Shown: positions 1-10,416, counted from the stretch's first letter. The stretch: 64,000 nt of DNA from an uncultured Roseburia sp. (GCA_900753715.1 CAAEAE010000112.1:14578-78577), one strand, 5' to 3'. Notes: generated from the letters alone by a model not told the origin. Made by a program: numbers and translations.

Positions 1-750
1 ACTGCATCTGCGGGAACGGCACTTGGAAGTGAGGAATCCGTCAACGGATTTACCGAGCTGACTGACTTATTTACGATTTATAACCTGCCGGTAAATATTG
101 ATAACTTCTATCAGCATTTCAGAAACGGAGATTTACCGATTGGTATTGCAGATTATGCAGCATACAACCTTTTGTCCAATGCGGCACCGGAGCTTTCCGG
201 TTCCTGGGAAATCTCGGTGATTCCGGGAACGGTACAGGAGGACGGAACGATTGACCGTTCGGTCTGCGGATGTGCAGAGAGCAGCGTTATCTTTAAGAGC
301 GATTCCGAGCGGGAAGCAAAGGCATGGGAGTTTATCAAATGGTGGTCCTCCACTGACGTGCAGGCAGAATTTGGTCAGACCTTACAGATTACATACGGAG
401 ATGAATACCTCTGGCCGACTGCAAATATGGAAGCATTTGAACAGCTTCCGATTGAAAGCTCTGCAAGAGAAGTGATTTCAGAGACTGCGAAAAATGTAGT
501 TGATATTGCAAGAGTACCGGGTACTTACCTGTTAGAGCGTGAAATGAGCAACACCTTTAATGATATTACCGTAAACGGAGACAATGAGCAGACGCGAATT
601 GATAAAGCGGTAAAGAGTATTAACCGTGAGTTTGAACGAAAGCTTGAGGAGTTTGGCTACAACAACAGTGAAGGCGATGTCGTGGAGGAATACGGGATTC
701 CGACCATCGACACGGTGCGTAAACTTCTTGGACGGACAGCAGAAGACTAA
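1..750 (+). CDS. Extracellular solute-binding protein of a sugar ABC transporter, C-terminal part
   Basis: The reading frame is open from base 1 to a TAA at 748-750, so the gene starts upstream of the window; 249 residues are visible. Features such as WEFIKWW and the closing helices fit the C-terminal lobe of family 1 extracellular binding proteins, and two sugar permease genes follow directly (17-bp gap). The partial protein would be anchored outside the cell and deliver an oligosaccharide to the permeases. The substrate is inferred from the surrounding arabinose-enzyme genes. The tail after residue ~190 is longer than in minimal binding proteins. The N-terminal lipobox cannot be seen. Confidence 0.8.
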   Translation, partial: TASAGTALGSEESVNGFTELTDLFTIYNLPVNIDNFYQHFRNGDLPIGIADYAAYNLLSNAAPELSGSWEISVIPGTVQEDGTIDRSVCGCAESSVIFKSDSEREAKAWEFIKWWSSTDVQAEFGQTLQITYGDEYLWPTANMEAFEQLPIESSAREVISETAKNVVDIARVPGTYLLEREMSNTFNDITVNGDNEQTRIDKAVKSINREFERKLEEFGYNNSEGDVVEEYGIPTIDTVRKLLGRTAED

Positions 751-767
751 GGGAATGGGGTGAAGAA

Positions 768-1688
768 ATGGAAAAAAAGAAGAAAAACGGAATCGCAAGG
801 CGTGAGAATAACAACAAGAGCGGTTACCTTTTCATGGCACCGTATGCAATCGTATTCGTGATTTTCATTCTGGTTCCGGTTCTGTTGGCGGTTGTGTTAT
901 CCTTTACGAATTTTAATGCAATCGAGTGGCCGTCCTGGGTCGGATTTTTAAACTATATCACATTGATTACAAGTGATGAAGTATTCATGCAGTACGTTCT
1001 GCCGAACACCGTTATCTACGCAGTGGTGGTCGGTATAGGAGGCTATATCTTATCCTTCGTGCTGGCATGGGCGCTCTGTAACCTGACAAAGGTTCCGAGA
1101 ACCATCTTTGCATTGATTTTATACTCACCGAGTATGACAACCGGTGTGGCGATGACAGTGCTCTGGAAGGTTATCTTTTCCGGAGATCAGACCGGACTGT
1201 TAAATAGCTGGCTGATGAGCCTTGGAATTATCAATGAGCCGATTATCTGGCTGGTAAGCACCAAATATCTGCTTCCAATCGTCATCATCATTGGCTTGTG
1301 GTCCTCGATGGGTGTCGGCTTTCTCTCCATGATAGCCGGTATCTTGAACTCGGATGAATCCTTATATGAAGCGGCTGCCATCGACGGCGTCAAAAACCGT
1401 TTCCAGGAAATGATTTATATCACGATTCCGCAGATGAAACCGCAGATGTTATTTGCAGCGGTTATGGCAATTGTAGGAGCATTCCAGAACGGTCTGGTTT
1501 CAACGCTCCTCACCGGAAATCCATCCCCGGGTTATGCGGCACAGCTCATTGTAAACCATATCGAAGATTACGGTTTCCTCCGTTACGAGATGGGTTATGC
1601 GGCAGCAGTGTCCGTGGTACTGTTACTCATTGTCCAGTTGTTCTCCAAAGCGGCAAATTCCCTGCTTGCGGAGAAGGATGACTTTTAA
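768..1688 (+). CDS. Carbohydrate ABC transporter permease, MalF/UgpA type
   Basis: A 306-residue membrane protein with about six hydrophobic segments. The EAA loop that contacts the ATPase is visible as [18 protein letters not shown] near residues 205-222. This fits the first permease of CUT1 sugar importers. ATG at 768 follows a GGGGTGAAGAA stretch. It lies between the binding protein gene and the MalG-type permease, with gaps of 17 and 15 bp, so co-transcription is expected. No ATPase gene is present in this cluster; a shared MsmK-type ATPase elsewhere is the usual arrangement in Firmicutes (inference). Confidence 0.9.
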   Translation: MEKKKKNGIARRENNNKSGYLFMAPYAIVFVIFILVPVLLAVVLSFTNFNAIEWPSWVGFLNYITLITSDEVFMQYVLPNTVIYAVVVGIGGYILSFVLAWALCNLTKVPRTIFALILYSPSMTTGVAMTVLWKVIFSGDQTGLLNSWLMSLGIINEPIIWLVSTKYLLPIVIIIGLWSSMGVGFLSMIAGILNSDESLYEAAAIDGVKNRFQEMIYITIPQMKPQMLFAAVMAIVGAFQNGLVSTLLTGNPSPGYAAQLIVNHIEDYGFLRYEMGYAAAVSVVLLLIVQLFSKAANSLLAEKDDF

Positions 1689-1703
1689 AAGGGGGTAGAG
1701 GAG

Positions 1704-2573
1704 ATGGCATATAAAGGAAAAAGAATCAATCCCCAGAAATTTGAACGGGGTCAGATAAAAATTATATTAATCATTCTTCCACTGGTAATTTTTATGGCAA
1801 TGCCGATTATCTTCATTGCCAATCACGCATTCAAACCGATGGAAGAGCTGTTCGCATTTCCACCGACATTTTTTGTAAGAAATGCAACTTTGGAGAACTT
1901 CACAAAACTGATTAAGTTCAGCCGTACGGCAGGAATCCCGTTAAGCCGTTATGTGTTTAACAGTATTGCAGTTACGGTGCTGACCGTCGGATTATCCCTT
2001 CTGTTTACGACCTGCGCAGCATTTGCTCTTGCAAAGTTAAAATTTAAGGGCAGAAACCTCATGATGCAGATTAACCAGATTGCCCTCATGTTTGTTGCAA
2101 CAGCGGTGCTGATTCCAAGATACCTGGTAGTCTGCAAGTTTGGCATGATTGATACCATCTGGGCACATGTACTTCCGCTTGTGGCAATGCCGGTCGCACT
2201 GTTTTTGGTAAAGCAGTTCGTAGAGCAGGTTCCGGATTCTTTGATTGAAGCGGCATATATGGACGGTGCAACGGATATGCAGGTGTACCGCAAGGTCATC
2301 ATTCCGATGATTAAGCCGGCAATCGCAACTGCCGCCATCTTAGTGTTCCAGCAGGTATGGACGAACATGGAGACGTCAAACTACTATATCAATGACGACA
2401 GCATGAAGACCTTAACGTTTTACATGAACTCTCTGGTAAATGCAAACAACAGCGTTTCCGGACAGGGTATTGCAGCAGCGGCAACATTGATTATGTTTAT
2501 ACCGAACCTGGTATTATTCATCATTTTGCAGAACAACGTTATGAATACCATGGCACATTCCGGTATCAAGTAA
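1704..2573 (+). CDS. Carbohydrate ABC transporter permease, MalG/UgpE type
   Basis: A 289-residue inner-membrane protein with six predicted membrane spans and an EAA loop (EAAYMDGATDMQVYRKVIIP, about residues 180-199). It pairs with the preceding MalF-type subunit as the second half of the translocation channel. ATG at 1704 is preceded by AGAGGAG. It ends 20 bp before the NHL/Yip1 gene. Family assignment is secure; the transported sugar is not determined by sequence. Confidence 0.9.
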   Translation: MAYKGKRINPQKFERGQIKIILIILPLVIFMAMPIIFIANHAFKPMEELFAFPPTFFVRNATLENFTKLIKFSRTAGIPLSRYVFNSIAVTVLTVGLSLLFTTCAAFALAKLKFKGRNLMMQINQIALMFVATAVLIPRYLVVCKFGMIDTIWAHVLPLVAMPVALFLVKQFVEQVPDSLIEAAYMDGATDMQVYRKVIIPMIKPAIATAAILVFQQVWTNMETSNYYINDDSMKTLTFYMNSLVNANNSVSGQGIAAAATLIMFIPNLVLFIILQNNVMNTMAHSGIK

Positions 2574-2593
2574 TTGAGGAAGGACAGACAATA

Positions 2594-4651
2594 ATGAAGA
2601 AAAGAACAAATCTTTTTAAAAGAATAACGGTTGTCTTCCTGACCGCACTGGTTCTCTTTTCCGGGCTTGGCAGCATCAGTGCCCTGGCAGAGACCCCGTA
2701 CAGAACCTATACCGTAGATGGCTATGGCTATGCTCAGGAGACACAGACAGCATATTTAGCATATGAGACTGTTGTGAAATTCGGCGATGAATTTATGAAA
2801 AATCCAAGCGATATGTACATTACCGATGACGGTGAAATCTATGTGGCTGACACCGGAAATGCAAGAATCCTTGTCGGAAATGAGCAGGGCGAGCTGCTTA
2901 GGACAATCGGCGAGGGAACGCTTGTAACACCAAAGGGTGTGTTCGTCACCGAAGACAAACATATTTATGTGGCAGACCGTGATGCACAGGCAGTGTTCGA
3001 ATTTGATGCGGACGGAACGGTTTTAAATACCTACACAAAACCAAACAGCCCGCTTTACGGCGACAGCTTAAGCTTTCTTCCGATGAAACTGGTGGTCAAT
3101 GACGCAGGCGTTATGTATATCATCTGCGAATCCAACACCAACGGTATTGTAGAGATTTCACCGACAGACGGCGGAACCTTCTTGGGATATTTTGGAACAA
3201 ACTATGCGTCCACCGATATCCGCACGATTATCTACCGTGCCATTCTTACGGACGCACAGCGCGCCAAGATGGTGAGCAATATCCCTTCCACGCCGGGAAA
3301 TCTTGCGATTGACCAGAAAGGCTTGATTTATACCGTAACCCGCGGCGATGGAATGGATACCTTAAAACGTTTAAACATCGCAGGAACGAACCTGATTGAG
3401 CCGGACAGCTATGACCAGGTACCGGCAGCAGTGGCAGCCGGAAATCACGACAACGTGTATGTGGCATCCCAGCAGGGATATATTTACGAATATAATAATG
3501 AGGGCGAGCTGCTGTATGTGTTCGGCGGTCTTGATGACGGAACACAGCGTGTCGGACTTTCCACGATGGTAACAAGCATCCAGGTAGATACAAACGACAA
3601 CATTTACATTCTTGACTCCGATAAGAGCCAGATTCAGGTGTATGAACCATCCGAGTTTACCAGACTGCTTCACGAAGCACTTTACCTTTACTCCAAGGGA
3701 CGTTATACCGAGAGTAAGGAGCCACTTACGAAGGTTCTTGAGATGAACAGTATGTTTGACTACGCAAACAAGGCGATGGGCAGGGCATACTTCCAGGAGG
3801 AGAATTATGAGCAGGCACTCCACTATGCAAGACTGGCAAAGGACTACGAGGGTTATTCTGATGCGTTCTGGGAAATCCGTAATCAGTGGTTAAAGCACAA
3901 CATTGTGGCAGCGATTCTTCTGATTGTAGCAATCTTTGTAATTTGGAAACTTATAAAATACTTTGACAAAAAGAAAAACATTCTTGCAAAACCGAAAGCG
4001 TTCTGGGAGGAGCGCAAAAAGAACCGTGTCTTTTCCAGTCTGCTTTATGCAAAATATTTTATGAAGCACCCGATTGACGGTTCCTACGGAATCGCAAGAG
4101 AGGGGAGAGCTTCCTTTGCAGCCCCGAGTATTTTGCTGTTCTTATTCACACTCGAATTTGTCATTGACAAATATCTGTGCGGATTCTTACAGAAGACAGT
4201 CCGGGAAGGAAGATACGAAATCTTTTCTGATGTGGGCGGCATTTTGTTAGTGATTGTGGCACTGACGGTGTGCAACTACTTAGTCTGCACGATTAATGAA
4301 GGAGAAGGTACGGTGAAGAAAATTTACACCTACTTCTGCTACAGCTTAATGCCATATATCCTTTTAACCCCGTTAAAATTCATTCTGTCCCATGTGCTGA
4401 CAGACAACGAGCAGTTCTTAATCACATTGGTTCAGATTGTAACTTTCGGATGGATTGCGGTGCTTGTGGTACTGGCAATCAAGGAAGTCAACAACTACAC
4501 GGCGGGTGAGACGTTTAAGATTATCTGCCTGACTATTTTTACGATTTTGATTCTGGCACTGTTGATTTTCATCGTATACGTTCTGTGGGCTCAGGTATTT
4601 GAGTTCATCAGCGCAGTCTTTGGAGAGGTGGTGTATCGGCTTGGCTACTAG
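2594..4651 (+). CDS. Secreted NHL-repeat protein with C-terminal Yip1-type membrane domain
   Basis: A 685-residue protein. Residues 1-32 form a signal peptide ending SALA. Residues ~60-350 contain NHL-type beta-propeller repeats, seen as recurring PSDMYITDDGEIYVADTG and GNHDNVYVAS-like units. Residues ~355-430 look TPR-like (ALYLYSKGRYTESKEPL). A membrane span follows at about 437-455, then a C-terminal five-span Yip1-like domain (~500-685). This architecture recurs next to DUF5696 and sugar ABC genes in Firmicutes (knowledge of the family). Its place between two permease pairs suggests an accessory role in polysaccharide sensing or uptake, but function is unproven. Its 3' end overlaps the next gene. 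Confidence 0.8.
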   Translation: MKKRTNLFKRITVVFLTALVLFSGLGSISALAETPYRTYTVDGYGYAQETQTAYLAYETVVKFGDEFMKNPSDMYITDDGEIYVADTGNARILVGNEQGELLRTIGEGTLVTPKGVFVTEDKHIYVADRDAQAVFEFDADGTVLNTYTKPNSPLYGDSLSFLPMKLVVNDAGVMYIICESNTNGIVEISPTDGGTFLGYFGTNYASTDIRTIIYRAILTDAQRAKMVSNIPSTPGNLAIDQKGLIYTVTRGDGMDTLKRLNIAGTNLIEPDSYDQVPAAVAAGNHDNVYVASQQGYIYEYNNEGELLYVFGGLDDGTQRVGLSTMVTSIQVDTNDNIYILDSDKSQIQVYEPSEFTRLLHEALYLYSKGRYTESKEPLTKVLEMNSMFDYANKAMGRAYFQEENYEQALHYARLAKDYEGYSDAFWEIRNQWLKHNIVAAILLIVAIFVIWKLIKYFDKKKNILAKPKAFWEERKKNRVFSSLLYAKYFMKHPIDGSYGIAREGRASFAAPSILLFLFTLEFVIDKYLCGFLQKTVREGRYEIFSDVGGILLVIVALTVCNYLVCTINEGEGTVKKIYTYFCYSLMPYILLTPLKFILSHVLTDNEQFLITLVQIVTFGWIAVLVVLAIKEVNNYTAGETFKIICLTIFTILILALLIFIVYVLWAQVFEFISAVFGEVVYRLGY

Positions 4652-6983
4652 AAAGAAAAAAACAGGTGCTTCGCTCGCAGCAATTCTTATGGCGGCGATG
4701 ATGGTTACGTCCGTTCCACACACTACGATGTATGCGGCGGAGGTGTCGGATGAGACGAAGACGGAGAGCACGGAATCTTCTGCGGAAAGCACAGGTGATT
4801 CTGCGGAGGACAACGGAGAGACCGTTTTAGAGGACGGAGAGGTTGTCATGGAAGGGGCTGTCGGCAAGGTTGATAAATCCGAGTGGATTACACTTGATGA
4901 TTATGAGCTTGTGGCAGAAAATGATTCCTATAAGATGTATCTGTACGCACCGCGCCTTTCCGTGATACTGGAAAATAAAGCAACCGGCGTGCTCACGGAA
5001 TCCACCTTAAGCGATGAGATGGACGACGGAAACAGTAACACTTCCTGGAATGCTTACATGAAGTCCGGAATCGTCATCCAGGCGATTATCGGAACCACAA
5101 ACACCTATCAGGTAGATATGATTACCTGTGAAAATACGGTGGATGTGACAAAGCTTGACAATGGATTTTCTGCTAAGATTTTCTTTAAAGATTATGGCTT
5201 CGGACTGACGGTAAACGTTACGTTAGAGGATGACGATCTGGTGGTAAATGTGCCGGATGACTCGATTCTTGAGCAGAAGGAAAACAATTATATTTCCGCC
5301 ATCAGCCTGTTCCCGTTCATGGGCTACACTTTCCTTGATGACAAGGAAGGCTATATGTTAATCCCGGACGGAAACGGTGCACTCATTTATCTTGACAATA
5401 AGGAAGGACGTTACTCCACCGGATTTTCCCAGATGATTTACGGAAAAGATTACGGATTTACGGATTCTTCCAAGCAGACACTCTTAAACGACAAGCTTGA
5501 GATGGTAAAAAGTGCAAATCAGGTGCTTGCGCCGGTATTCGGAATGGCACACACCGATGAGCAGACCGGATATCTTGCAGTTGTGGAAAAAGGGGAAAAG
5601 CGTGCCAGCATTGAGGCACATCCAAACGGCGTAATGGTAAACTACAACCGCTGTTTTGCAAAATTTTTACTCCGCGATATCTACACCCAGCCGCTGAACA
5701 ATTCCAATTCCGGAACAGTGACAAGTGTAGAAAATGACCGCACACACACCGATTTACAGGTGCGTTACATGATGCTGTCAGGGGATGAGGCAAATTACTC
5801 AAGCATGGCAGTGCGCTACCGCAATTATCTGCTTGACAACGGGCTTGTGGAGAAAAAGGATGTCTCCTACAACACAAGAGTGGATTTCCTTGGAACAGAC
5901 CGCGAGGAGTTCTTAATGGGAACCAAGGCGGTAACGGTTACAACGACAGACGATATTGATGCAATTTATGCAGAGTTAGACGATGCGGGCGTTGACAGCT
6001 TAATTTCGGTATACAAGGGATGGCAGAAGGGTGGAATTTATAATCTTCCGATTTCTAAGTATAAGGCAGACAGCCACATCGGAGGAACGAAGGCGTTGAC
6101 CGAGCTGATTTCCGATTCCGCAGAGAAAGGCTATCAGCTTTACCTTTACAACGATGCACTGCGGATTAATCCATCCACGAATGCAGCAACCTTTAACACA
6201 ATTAAAAAAGTAAACAAACGTACCTTTACGGAAGAAGAGGCATCGGCACAGGTTTATGATACCTTCTACTTCCTGACACCGGAGCGCAGTGCAAACATGC
6301 TTGAAAAATTTGTAAGCTCCTATACGAAAAAGGGTGTCAATAATCTGGCACTGGCAGGAATTTCCAACAGCCTGTATTCCTACAGCTACAAAGGAAATTA
6401 CTACACCAGATATGATGTTGCAGATACTTACAGCAGCCAGATTGACAGCGTGAGTGAAGAGACGAACCTGCTGTTGGAGCAGCCGTTTGCATACCTGTGG
6501 GACGACACGGACGCATTCCTTGATATGCCGCTTGGCTCCTCCGATTATATGTACATTGACGAGGAGGTTCCGTTCCTTTCCATCGTATTAAAGGGTGTGC
6601 TTCCGATGTATTCCGATTATGTCAACTTTGAAGCAAACAAGACAGAGTTTTTCTTACAGATGGTGGAATCCGGTGTGTATCCGTCCTTCTACATCACGAG
6701 TGAAAATTCTTCCGCACTGATTTATACGAATTCCTCGGATTTATACAGCACGGAGTACAGTACCTATCGTGACACGATTATAGAATATGACGCGGCACTT
6801 CGAGAAGTAGCAGATGCGGTAGGGGATGCGTGCATTGTAGGACACGAGAAACTTGAGAACGATGTGACGGTTGTAACTTACGACAATGGGACTGCCGTTT
6901 ATGTCAACTATTCGGACGCAGAGCAGACTGTAAACGGGGTTACCGTGGATGCCATGTCCTATAAGGTAGGTGAGGCGAAATGA
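4641..6983 (+). CDS. DUF5696-type secreted protein
   Basis: Best start is TTG at 4641, 12 bases after GGAGAGG (4622-4628). It gives a normal signal peptide (MATRKKKTGASLAAILMAAM, cleavage near MYAAE) and 780 residues; it overlaps the upstream stop by 11 bp. An in-frame TTG at 4599 would add 14 residues and spoil the signal sequence. After an acidic Glu/Ser/Thr linker the body is a large domain I recognise as DUF5696, found beside sugar transporter genes. Motifs such as LFPFMGYTFLDDKEGYMLIP and a TIM-barrel-like C-terminal half suggest glycoside-hydrolase ancestry, without proof of catalysis. It overlaps the next gene by four bases (ATGA). Confidence 0.75.
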   Translation: MATRKKKTGASLAAILMAAMMVTSVPHTTMYAAEVSDETKTESTESSAESTGDSAEDNGETVLEDGEVVMEGAVGKVDKSEWITLDDYELVAENDSYKMYLYAPRLSVILENKATGVLTESTLSDEMDDGNSNTSWNAYMKSGIVIQAIIGTTNTYQVDMITCENTVDVTKLDNGFSAKIFFKDYGFGLTVNVTLEDDDLVVNVPDDSILEQKENNYISAISLFPFMGYTFLDDKEGYMLIPDGNGALIYLDNKEGRYSTGFSQMIYGKDYGFTDSSKQTLLNDKLEMVKSANQVLAPVFGMAHTDEQTGYLAVVEKGEKRASIEAHPNGVMVNYNRCFAKFLLRDIYTQPLNNSNSGTVTSVENDRTHTDLQVRYMMLSGDEANYSSMAVRYRNYLLDNGLVEKKDVSYNTRVDFLGTDREEFLMGTKAVTVTTTDDIDAIYAELDDAGVDSLISVYKGWQKGGIYNLPISKYKADSHIGGTKALTELISDSAEKGYQLYLYNDALRINPSTNAATFNTIKKVNKRTFTEEEASAQVYDTFYFLTPERSANMLEKFVSSYTKKGVNNLALAGISNSLYSYSYKGNYYTRYDVADTYSSQIDSVSEETNLLLEQPFAYLWDDTDAFLDMPLGSSDYMYIDEEVPFLSIVLKGVLPMYSDYVNFEANKTEFFLQMVESGVYPSFYITSENSSALIYTNSSDLYSTEYSTYRDTIIEYDAALREVADAVGDACIVGHEKLENDVTVVTYDNGTAVYVNYSDAEQTVNGVTVDAMSYKVGEAK

Positions 6984-8041
6984 GTAAAAAACTGAGCAAA
7001 GAAGAAAAGAAGAATAAAAAGAAGGTGAAGCCGGGGCGTCTTGCAAAACGCGAGGCGCTTACGGGATTGTTATTCGTATCGCCGTGGATTGTAGGAGCAG
7101 TGATATTTTTGGCATATCCGCTCATTACCTCCTTCTGGTATGCGTTAAATAATATCCGTATCACCCCGCTCGGAAAAAATTTTACATTCTTAGGGTATGG
7201 GAACTTTACACAGATTCTTCTGTCGGATGCAGATTTCCCGACGCAGCTAATCGACTACCTGGTATCGACGATTATCTCCGTTCCGGTCATCGTGGTGTTT
7301 GCCTTAATTATCGCGATGATGCTCAACGAAAACATCAAGGCGAAGGGTTTCTTCCGGTTGATTTTCTTCCTTCCGGTAATTATCGTCAGTGGACCGATTC
7401 TTGGAATGTTAAACCAGCAGGGAGCCGGAAGTATTACCGCAATCGACACACAGGCAATTTCAAGTGCGATTACAACTTTCCTGCCGAGTGCGATTGGCGA
7501 GCCGATTGCCGAAATTTTTGAAAACATGGTTACGATTTTATGGTACTCCGGTGTACAGATTTTAATTTTCCTCTCCGGACTACAGAAAATTGACCGTTCC
7601 ATGTACGAAGCGGCAAAAATTGACGGTGGTTCCGGTTGGGAATGTTTCTGGAAGATTACACTTCCAACCATCAAACCGCTCATTTTATTAAACTGTGTAT
7701 ACACGATTGTATTTATTTCCAACAACGATCAGAACTCGATTATTGAGTTGATTAAAAATGCGATGTTCTCAGGAACCGCAGAAAAAGGTTATGGATATGC
7801 CTCCGCAATGGCATGGCTGTATTCCATCGTAGTGCTTTTGATTGTCGGACTCTTCGCACTGTTATTTGTGGCAAAGAAGGATGTCTATGAGAAACAGGTC
7901 AAGAAAGCAAAGAAAGCGATGAAGAGGGAACAGCGCCTTACAAGAAAAATCGAAAGGAGAAGTGCGAGAAATGCCAAGAAGATTCAGAAAGCAAGAACAA
8001 AACGGAACTATTCCACCTACGACGGCAACGGCGACTATTAA
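6980..8041 (+). CDS. Sugar ABC transporter permease, MalF/UgpA type (second pair)
   Basis: A 353-residue permease, translationally coupled to the preceding DUF5696 gene through ATGA. A basic N-terminus (KEEKKNKKKVK) precedes six membrane spans. The EAA loop EAAKIDGGSGWECFWKITLP lies near residue 213. A long Lys/Arg-rich C-terminal tail of about 60 residues (from ~290) is unusual for the family and overlaps the start of the next gene by 71 bp. It belongs to the second permease pair of this cluster. Confidence 0.88.
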   Translation: MSKKLSKEEKKNKKKVKPGRLAKREALTGLLFVSPWIVGAVIFLAYPLITSFWYALNNIRITPLGKNFTFLGYGNFTQILLSDADFPTQLIDYLVSTIISVPVIVVFALIIAMMLNENIKAKGFFRLIFFLPVIIVSGPILGMLNQQGAGSITAIDTQAISSAITTFLPSAIGEPIAEIFENMVTILWYSGVQILIFLSGLQKIDRSMYEAAKIDGGSGWECFWKITLPTIKPLILLNCVYTIVFISNNDQNSIIELIKNAMFSGTAEKGYGYASAMAWLYSIVVLLIVGLFALLFVAKKDVYEKQVKKAKKAMKREQRLTRKIERRSARNAKKIQKARTKRNYSTYDGNGDY

Positions 8042-9020
8042 AAAGCAGAGCGGATTGCCGCGGCACAATACATTGTCGCTCCGTGACCTGAACAAGGACA
8101 AAGTCCGCAAGTTCATGCTTGGGTCAAAAGACCGCGAAGGTTTTCTTAAGATGTTTGTTATCTATGCACTGCTCATCTGTATCGGATTTATCTATCTCTA
8201 TCCGATCCTTTATATGATAAGCAACAGTTTTATGTCTCTTGACGATTTGCTGGATTCCTCTATCAACTGGATTCCAAGCTCACTGTCGTTTTCAAATTAC
8301 GCGCAGGCAGCAAGTAGTATGGATTTCTGGAAATCACTGGGGCAGAGCATTTTAATTGCGGGAATCCCCACACTCTGTAACGTTGTCTCCTGTTCCCTGA
8401 TTGGGTACGGACTGGCACGTTTCGAGTTTCCCGGCAAGAAAGTAATCCTTGGAATCATTATTTTCTCCTTTGTGCTTCCAAGCCAGATTACCATGATACC
8501 AACCTATGTGCTCTACTCCAACATGGGAATTCTTGGAACCTTATGGTCCTTTATCCTCCCGTCCATCCTTGGAATGGGAATCAACGGTCCGATATTTATT
8601 CTGATATTCTATCAGTTCTTTAAACAGGTGCCAAAGGTATTGATAGAGGCGGCGCAGATTGACGGAGCCGGATACTTAAAATCCTTCATCCGCATTTCCC
8701 TGCCGTCTGCAACACCGGCACTTATTACCGTGTCACTGTTTTCTTTCGTGTGGTACTGGAATGAATCTTACCTCACTGAAATGTATGTGTCCGGTGTTAT
8801 GACAAAGTCCGGCTGGACGTCCCTTGTTATCCAGCTTGACAATTTTGCAAGCAACTACAGTGCATATGCACAGACTGCGACAAATGCAGTTACAAGCATC
8901 AACGAATCCATCAATATGGCTGGTACGATGTTGTCTATCCTTCCGTTACTGTTAATGTACTTCGTTCTGCAAAGATATTTTGTAGAAAGCATTGACCGCA
9001 CGGGTATTACAGGTGAATAA
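7971..9020 (+). CDS. Carbohydrate ABC transporter permease, MalG/UgpE type (second pair)
   Basis: A 349-residue permease. Start ATG 7971 is chosen because AAAGGAGA (7953-7960) sits ten bases upstream; an in-frame GTG at 7962 is too close to it. An N-terminal hydrophilic extension of about 60 residues precedes six membrane spans and an EAA loop (EAAQIDGAGYLKSFIRISLP). The gene start lies inside the 3' end of the partner permease gene, a strong sign of coupled translation. It is followed by the GH27 gene after 30 bp. Confidence 0.88.
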   Translation: MPRRFRKQEQNGTIPPTTATATIKKQSGLPRHNTLSLRDLNKDKVRKFMLGSKDREGFLKMFVIYALLICIGFIYLYPILYMISNSFMSLDDLLDSSINWIPSSLSFSNYAQAASSMDFWKSLGQSILIAGIPTLCNVVSCSLIGYGLARFEFPGKKVILGIIIFSFVLPSQITMIPTYVLYSNMGILGTLWSFILPSILGMGINGPIFILIFYQFFKQVPKVLIEAAQIDGAGYLKSFIRISLPSATPALITVSLFSFVWYWNESYLTEMYVSGVMTKSGWTSLVIQLDNFASNYSAYAQTATNAVTSINESINMAGTMLSILPLLLMYFVLQRYFVESIDRTGITGE

Positions 9021-9050
9021 TGTAAAAAAAGCCGAAAGGATGGAAGGTTT

Positions 9051-10355
9051 ATGAAGACAATGAGAAACAAGGCGCCCATGGGATGGAACAGTTATGATTA
9101 CTATGACACATCCGTCAATGAGGCGCAGGTGAAAGCGAATGCCGATTACATGGCACAGCACATGAAGGAATACGGCTGGGAGTACATTGTGGTGGATATC
9201 CAGTGGTACGCCTATGACACCGGGAGCAGACGGGAGACCTATCAGTACATTCCGTTTGGAAAAGTGGAGATGGACGAATACGGAAGACTGCTTCCGTGTC
9301 CGCAGAAGTTCCCTTCCGCAAAGGCCGGTGCCGGATTTAAACCGCTTGCGGATTATATTCACAGTCTTGGACTTAAATTCGGAATCCATATCATGCGCGG
9401 CATTCCGCGTGGCGCCGCAGAAGCACATCTAAAAATTTACGGATGTGAGGCTAATGCAGCAGACGTGGCAGATCCGTCCTCCATCTGCAGATGGAATCCT
9501 GATATGTACGGTGTGCGTGCCGGAGTTCCCGGAGCACAGGAATATTACGATTCCATCATCGCACTCTATGCACAATGGGGGGTAGACTTCATTAAGTGCG
9601 ACGATATCTGTAATACAAATATGTATGTGGAAAATCCATATTCTGCCGCACACGAAATCGAGATGCTGCACCATGCCATTGAAAAATGCGGCAGGGAAAT
9701 CATCTTAAGCCTTTCCCCGGGACCGGCATTGATTGAGAAGGCATGGCATTATGAAAAGAATGCAAACATGTGGCGCATCACAGACGATTTGTGGGACAAA
9801 TGGGAGCTTCTTTATGATATGTTCCGCCGCTGTGAGCTCTGGCAGAATCATGTGGCACCGGGAAGCTATCCGGACTGCGATATGCTTCCGCTCGGAAGAC
9901 TTGGCAAGGGCTTCGGACATGAGTGGGAGACCAATTTTACCAAGGAAGAGCAGATTACGATGATGACGCTCTGGTGCATGTTTGGTTCACCGCTTATGAT
10001 TGGCGCAGAGCTGACGCTGTTAGACGACTGGACGCTGTCACTTCTGACAAGACCGGAGGTCTTAAGGCTTCTGTCTAATGACTATGTCGGAAGACAGGTG
10101 GAGCGGGATGACGAGCATGCGGTGTGGAGCTGCTATAACAGCAAAACCGGCGAGCGTTACCTGGCGTTATTTAACTTCAAAGAGAGCGAGCAGAGAGTTA
10201 GCACGGATTTAAAGGAAGTGGAGCAGTTTTTGGGGACATCGGAAGGAAAGAAGGCATCCGAACTCTGGTCAGGCGAGACGGAGACGATAACGGATGCGAT
10301 ACTTAGCGCAGCCGTTCCTGCCCACGGTGCCAAATTATACCGCATCGAGGCATAA
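9051..10355 (+). CDS. Glycoside hydrolase family 27 (alpha-galactosidase / beta-L-arabinopyranosidase)
   Basis: A 434-residue GH27 enzyme with the N-terminal MGWNSYDYYD signature. The nucleophile Asp lies in FIKCDD (D184) and the acid/base Asp in RITDDLWDKW (D245/D246). A beta-sandwich C-terminal domain follows from about 340. No signal peptide is seen, so it acts in the cytoplasm on imported oligosaccharides. GH27 includes alpha-galactosidases and beta-L-arabinopyranosidases; D-galactose and L-arabinopyranose share stereochemistry, and the neighbouring GH43, GH51 and GH127 genes make the second activity plausible. That is inference from context only. It ends the first transcription unit, with a terminator just downstream. 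Confidence 0.88.
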   Translation: MKTMRNKAPMGWNSYDYYDTSVNEAQVKANADYMAQHMKEYGWEYIVVDIQWYAYDTGSRRETYQYIPFGKVEMDEYGRLLPCPQKFPSAKAGAGFKPLADYIHSLGLKFGIHIMRGIPRGAAEAHLKIYGCEANAADVADPSSICRWNPDMYGVRAGVPGAQEYYDSIIALYAQWGVDFIKCDDICNTNMYVENPYSAAHEIEMLHHAIEKCGREIILSLSPGPALIEKAWHYEKNANMWRITDDLWDKWELLYDMFRRCELWQNHVAPGSYPDCDMLPLGRLGKGFGHEWETNFTKEEQITMMTLWCMFGSPLMIGAELTLLDDWTLSLLTRPEVLRLLSNDYVGRQVERDDEHAVWSCYNSKTGERYLALFNFKESEQRVSTDLKEVEQFLGTSEGKKASELWSGETETITDAILSAAVPAHGAKLYRIEA

Positions 10356-10375
10356 AAAGAACATAAGAACAGGAT

Positions 10376-10416
10376 GAGAATGGGAAAGAACTTTGCTTCT
10401 TTCTCATTCTTTTTAT
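10376..10416 (+). terminator. Intrinsic terminator after GH27
   Basis: AGAATGGGAAAGAA (10377-10390) pairs with TTCTTTCTCATTCT (10397-10410) around a six-base loop with one G:T pair, followed by a short T run. It closes the permease/GH27 transcription unit. Confidence 0.7.
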
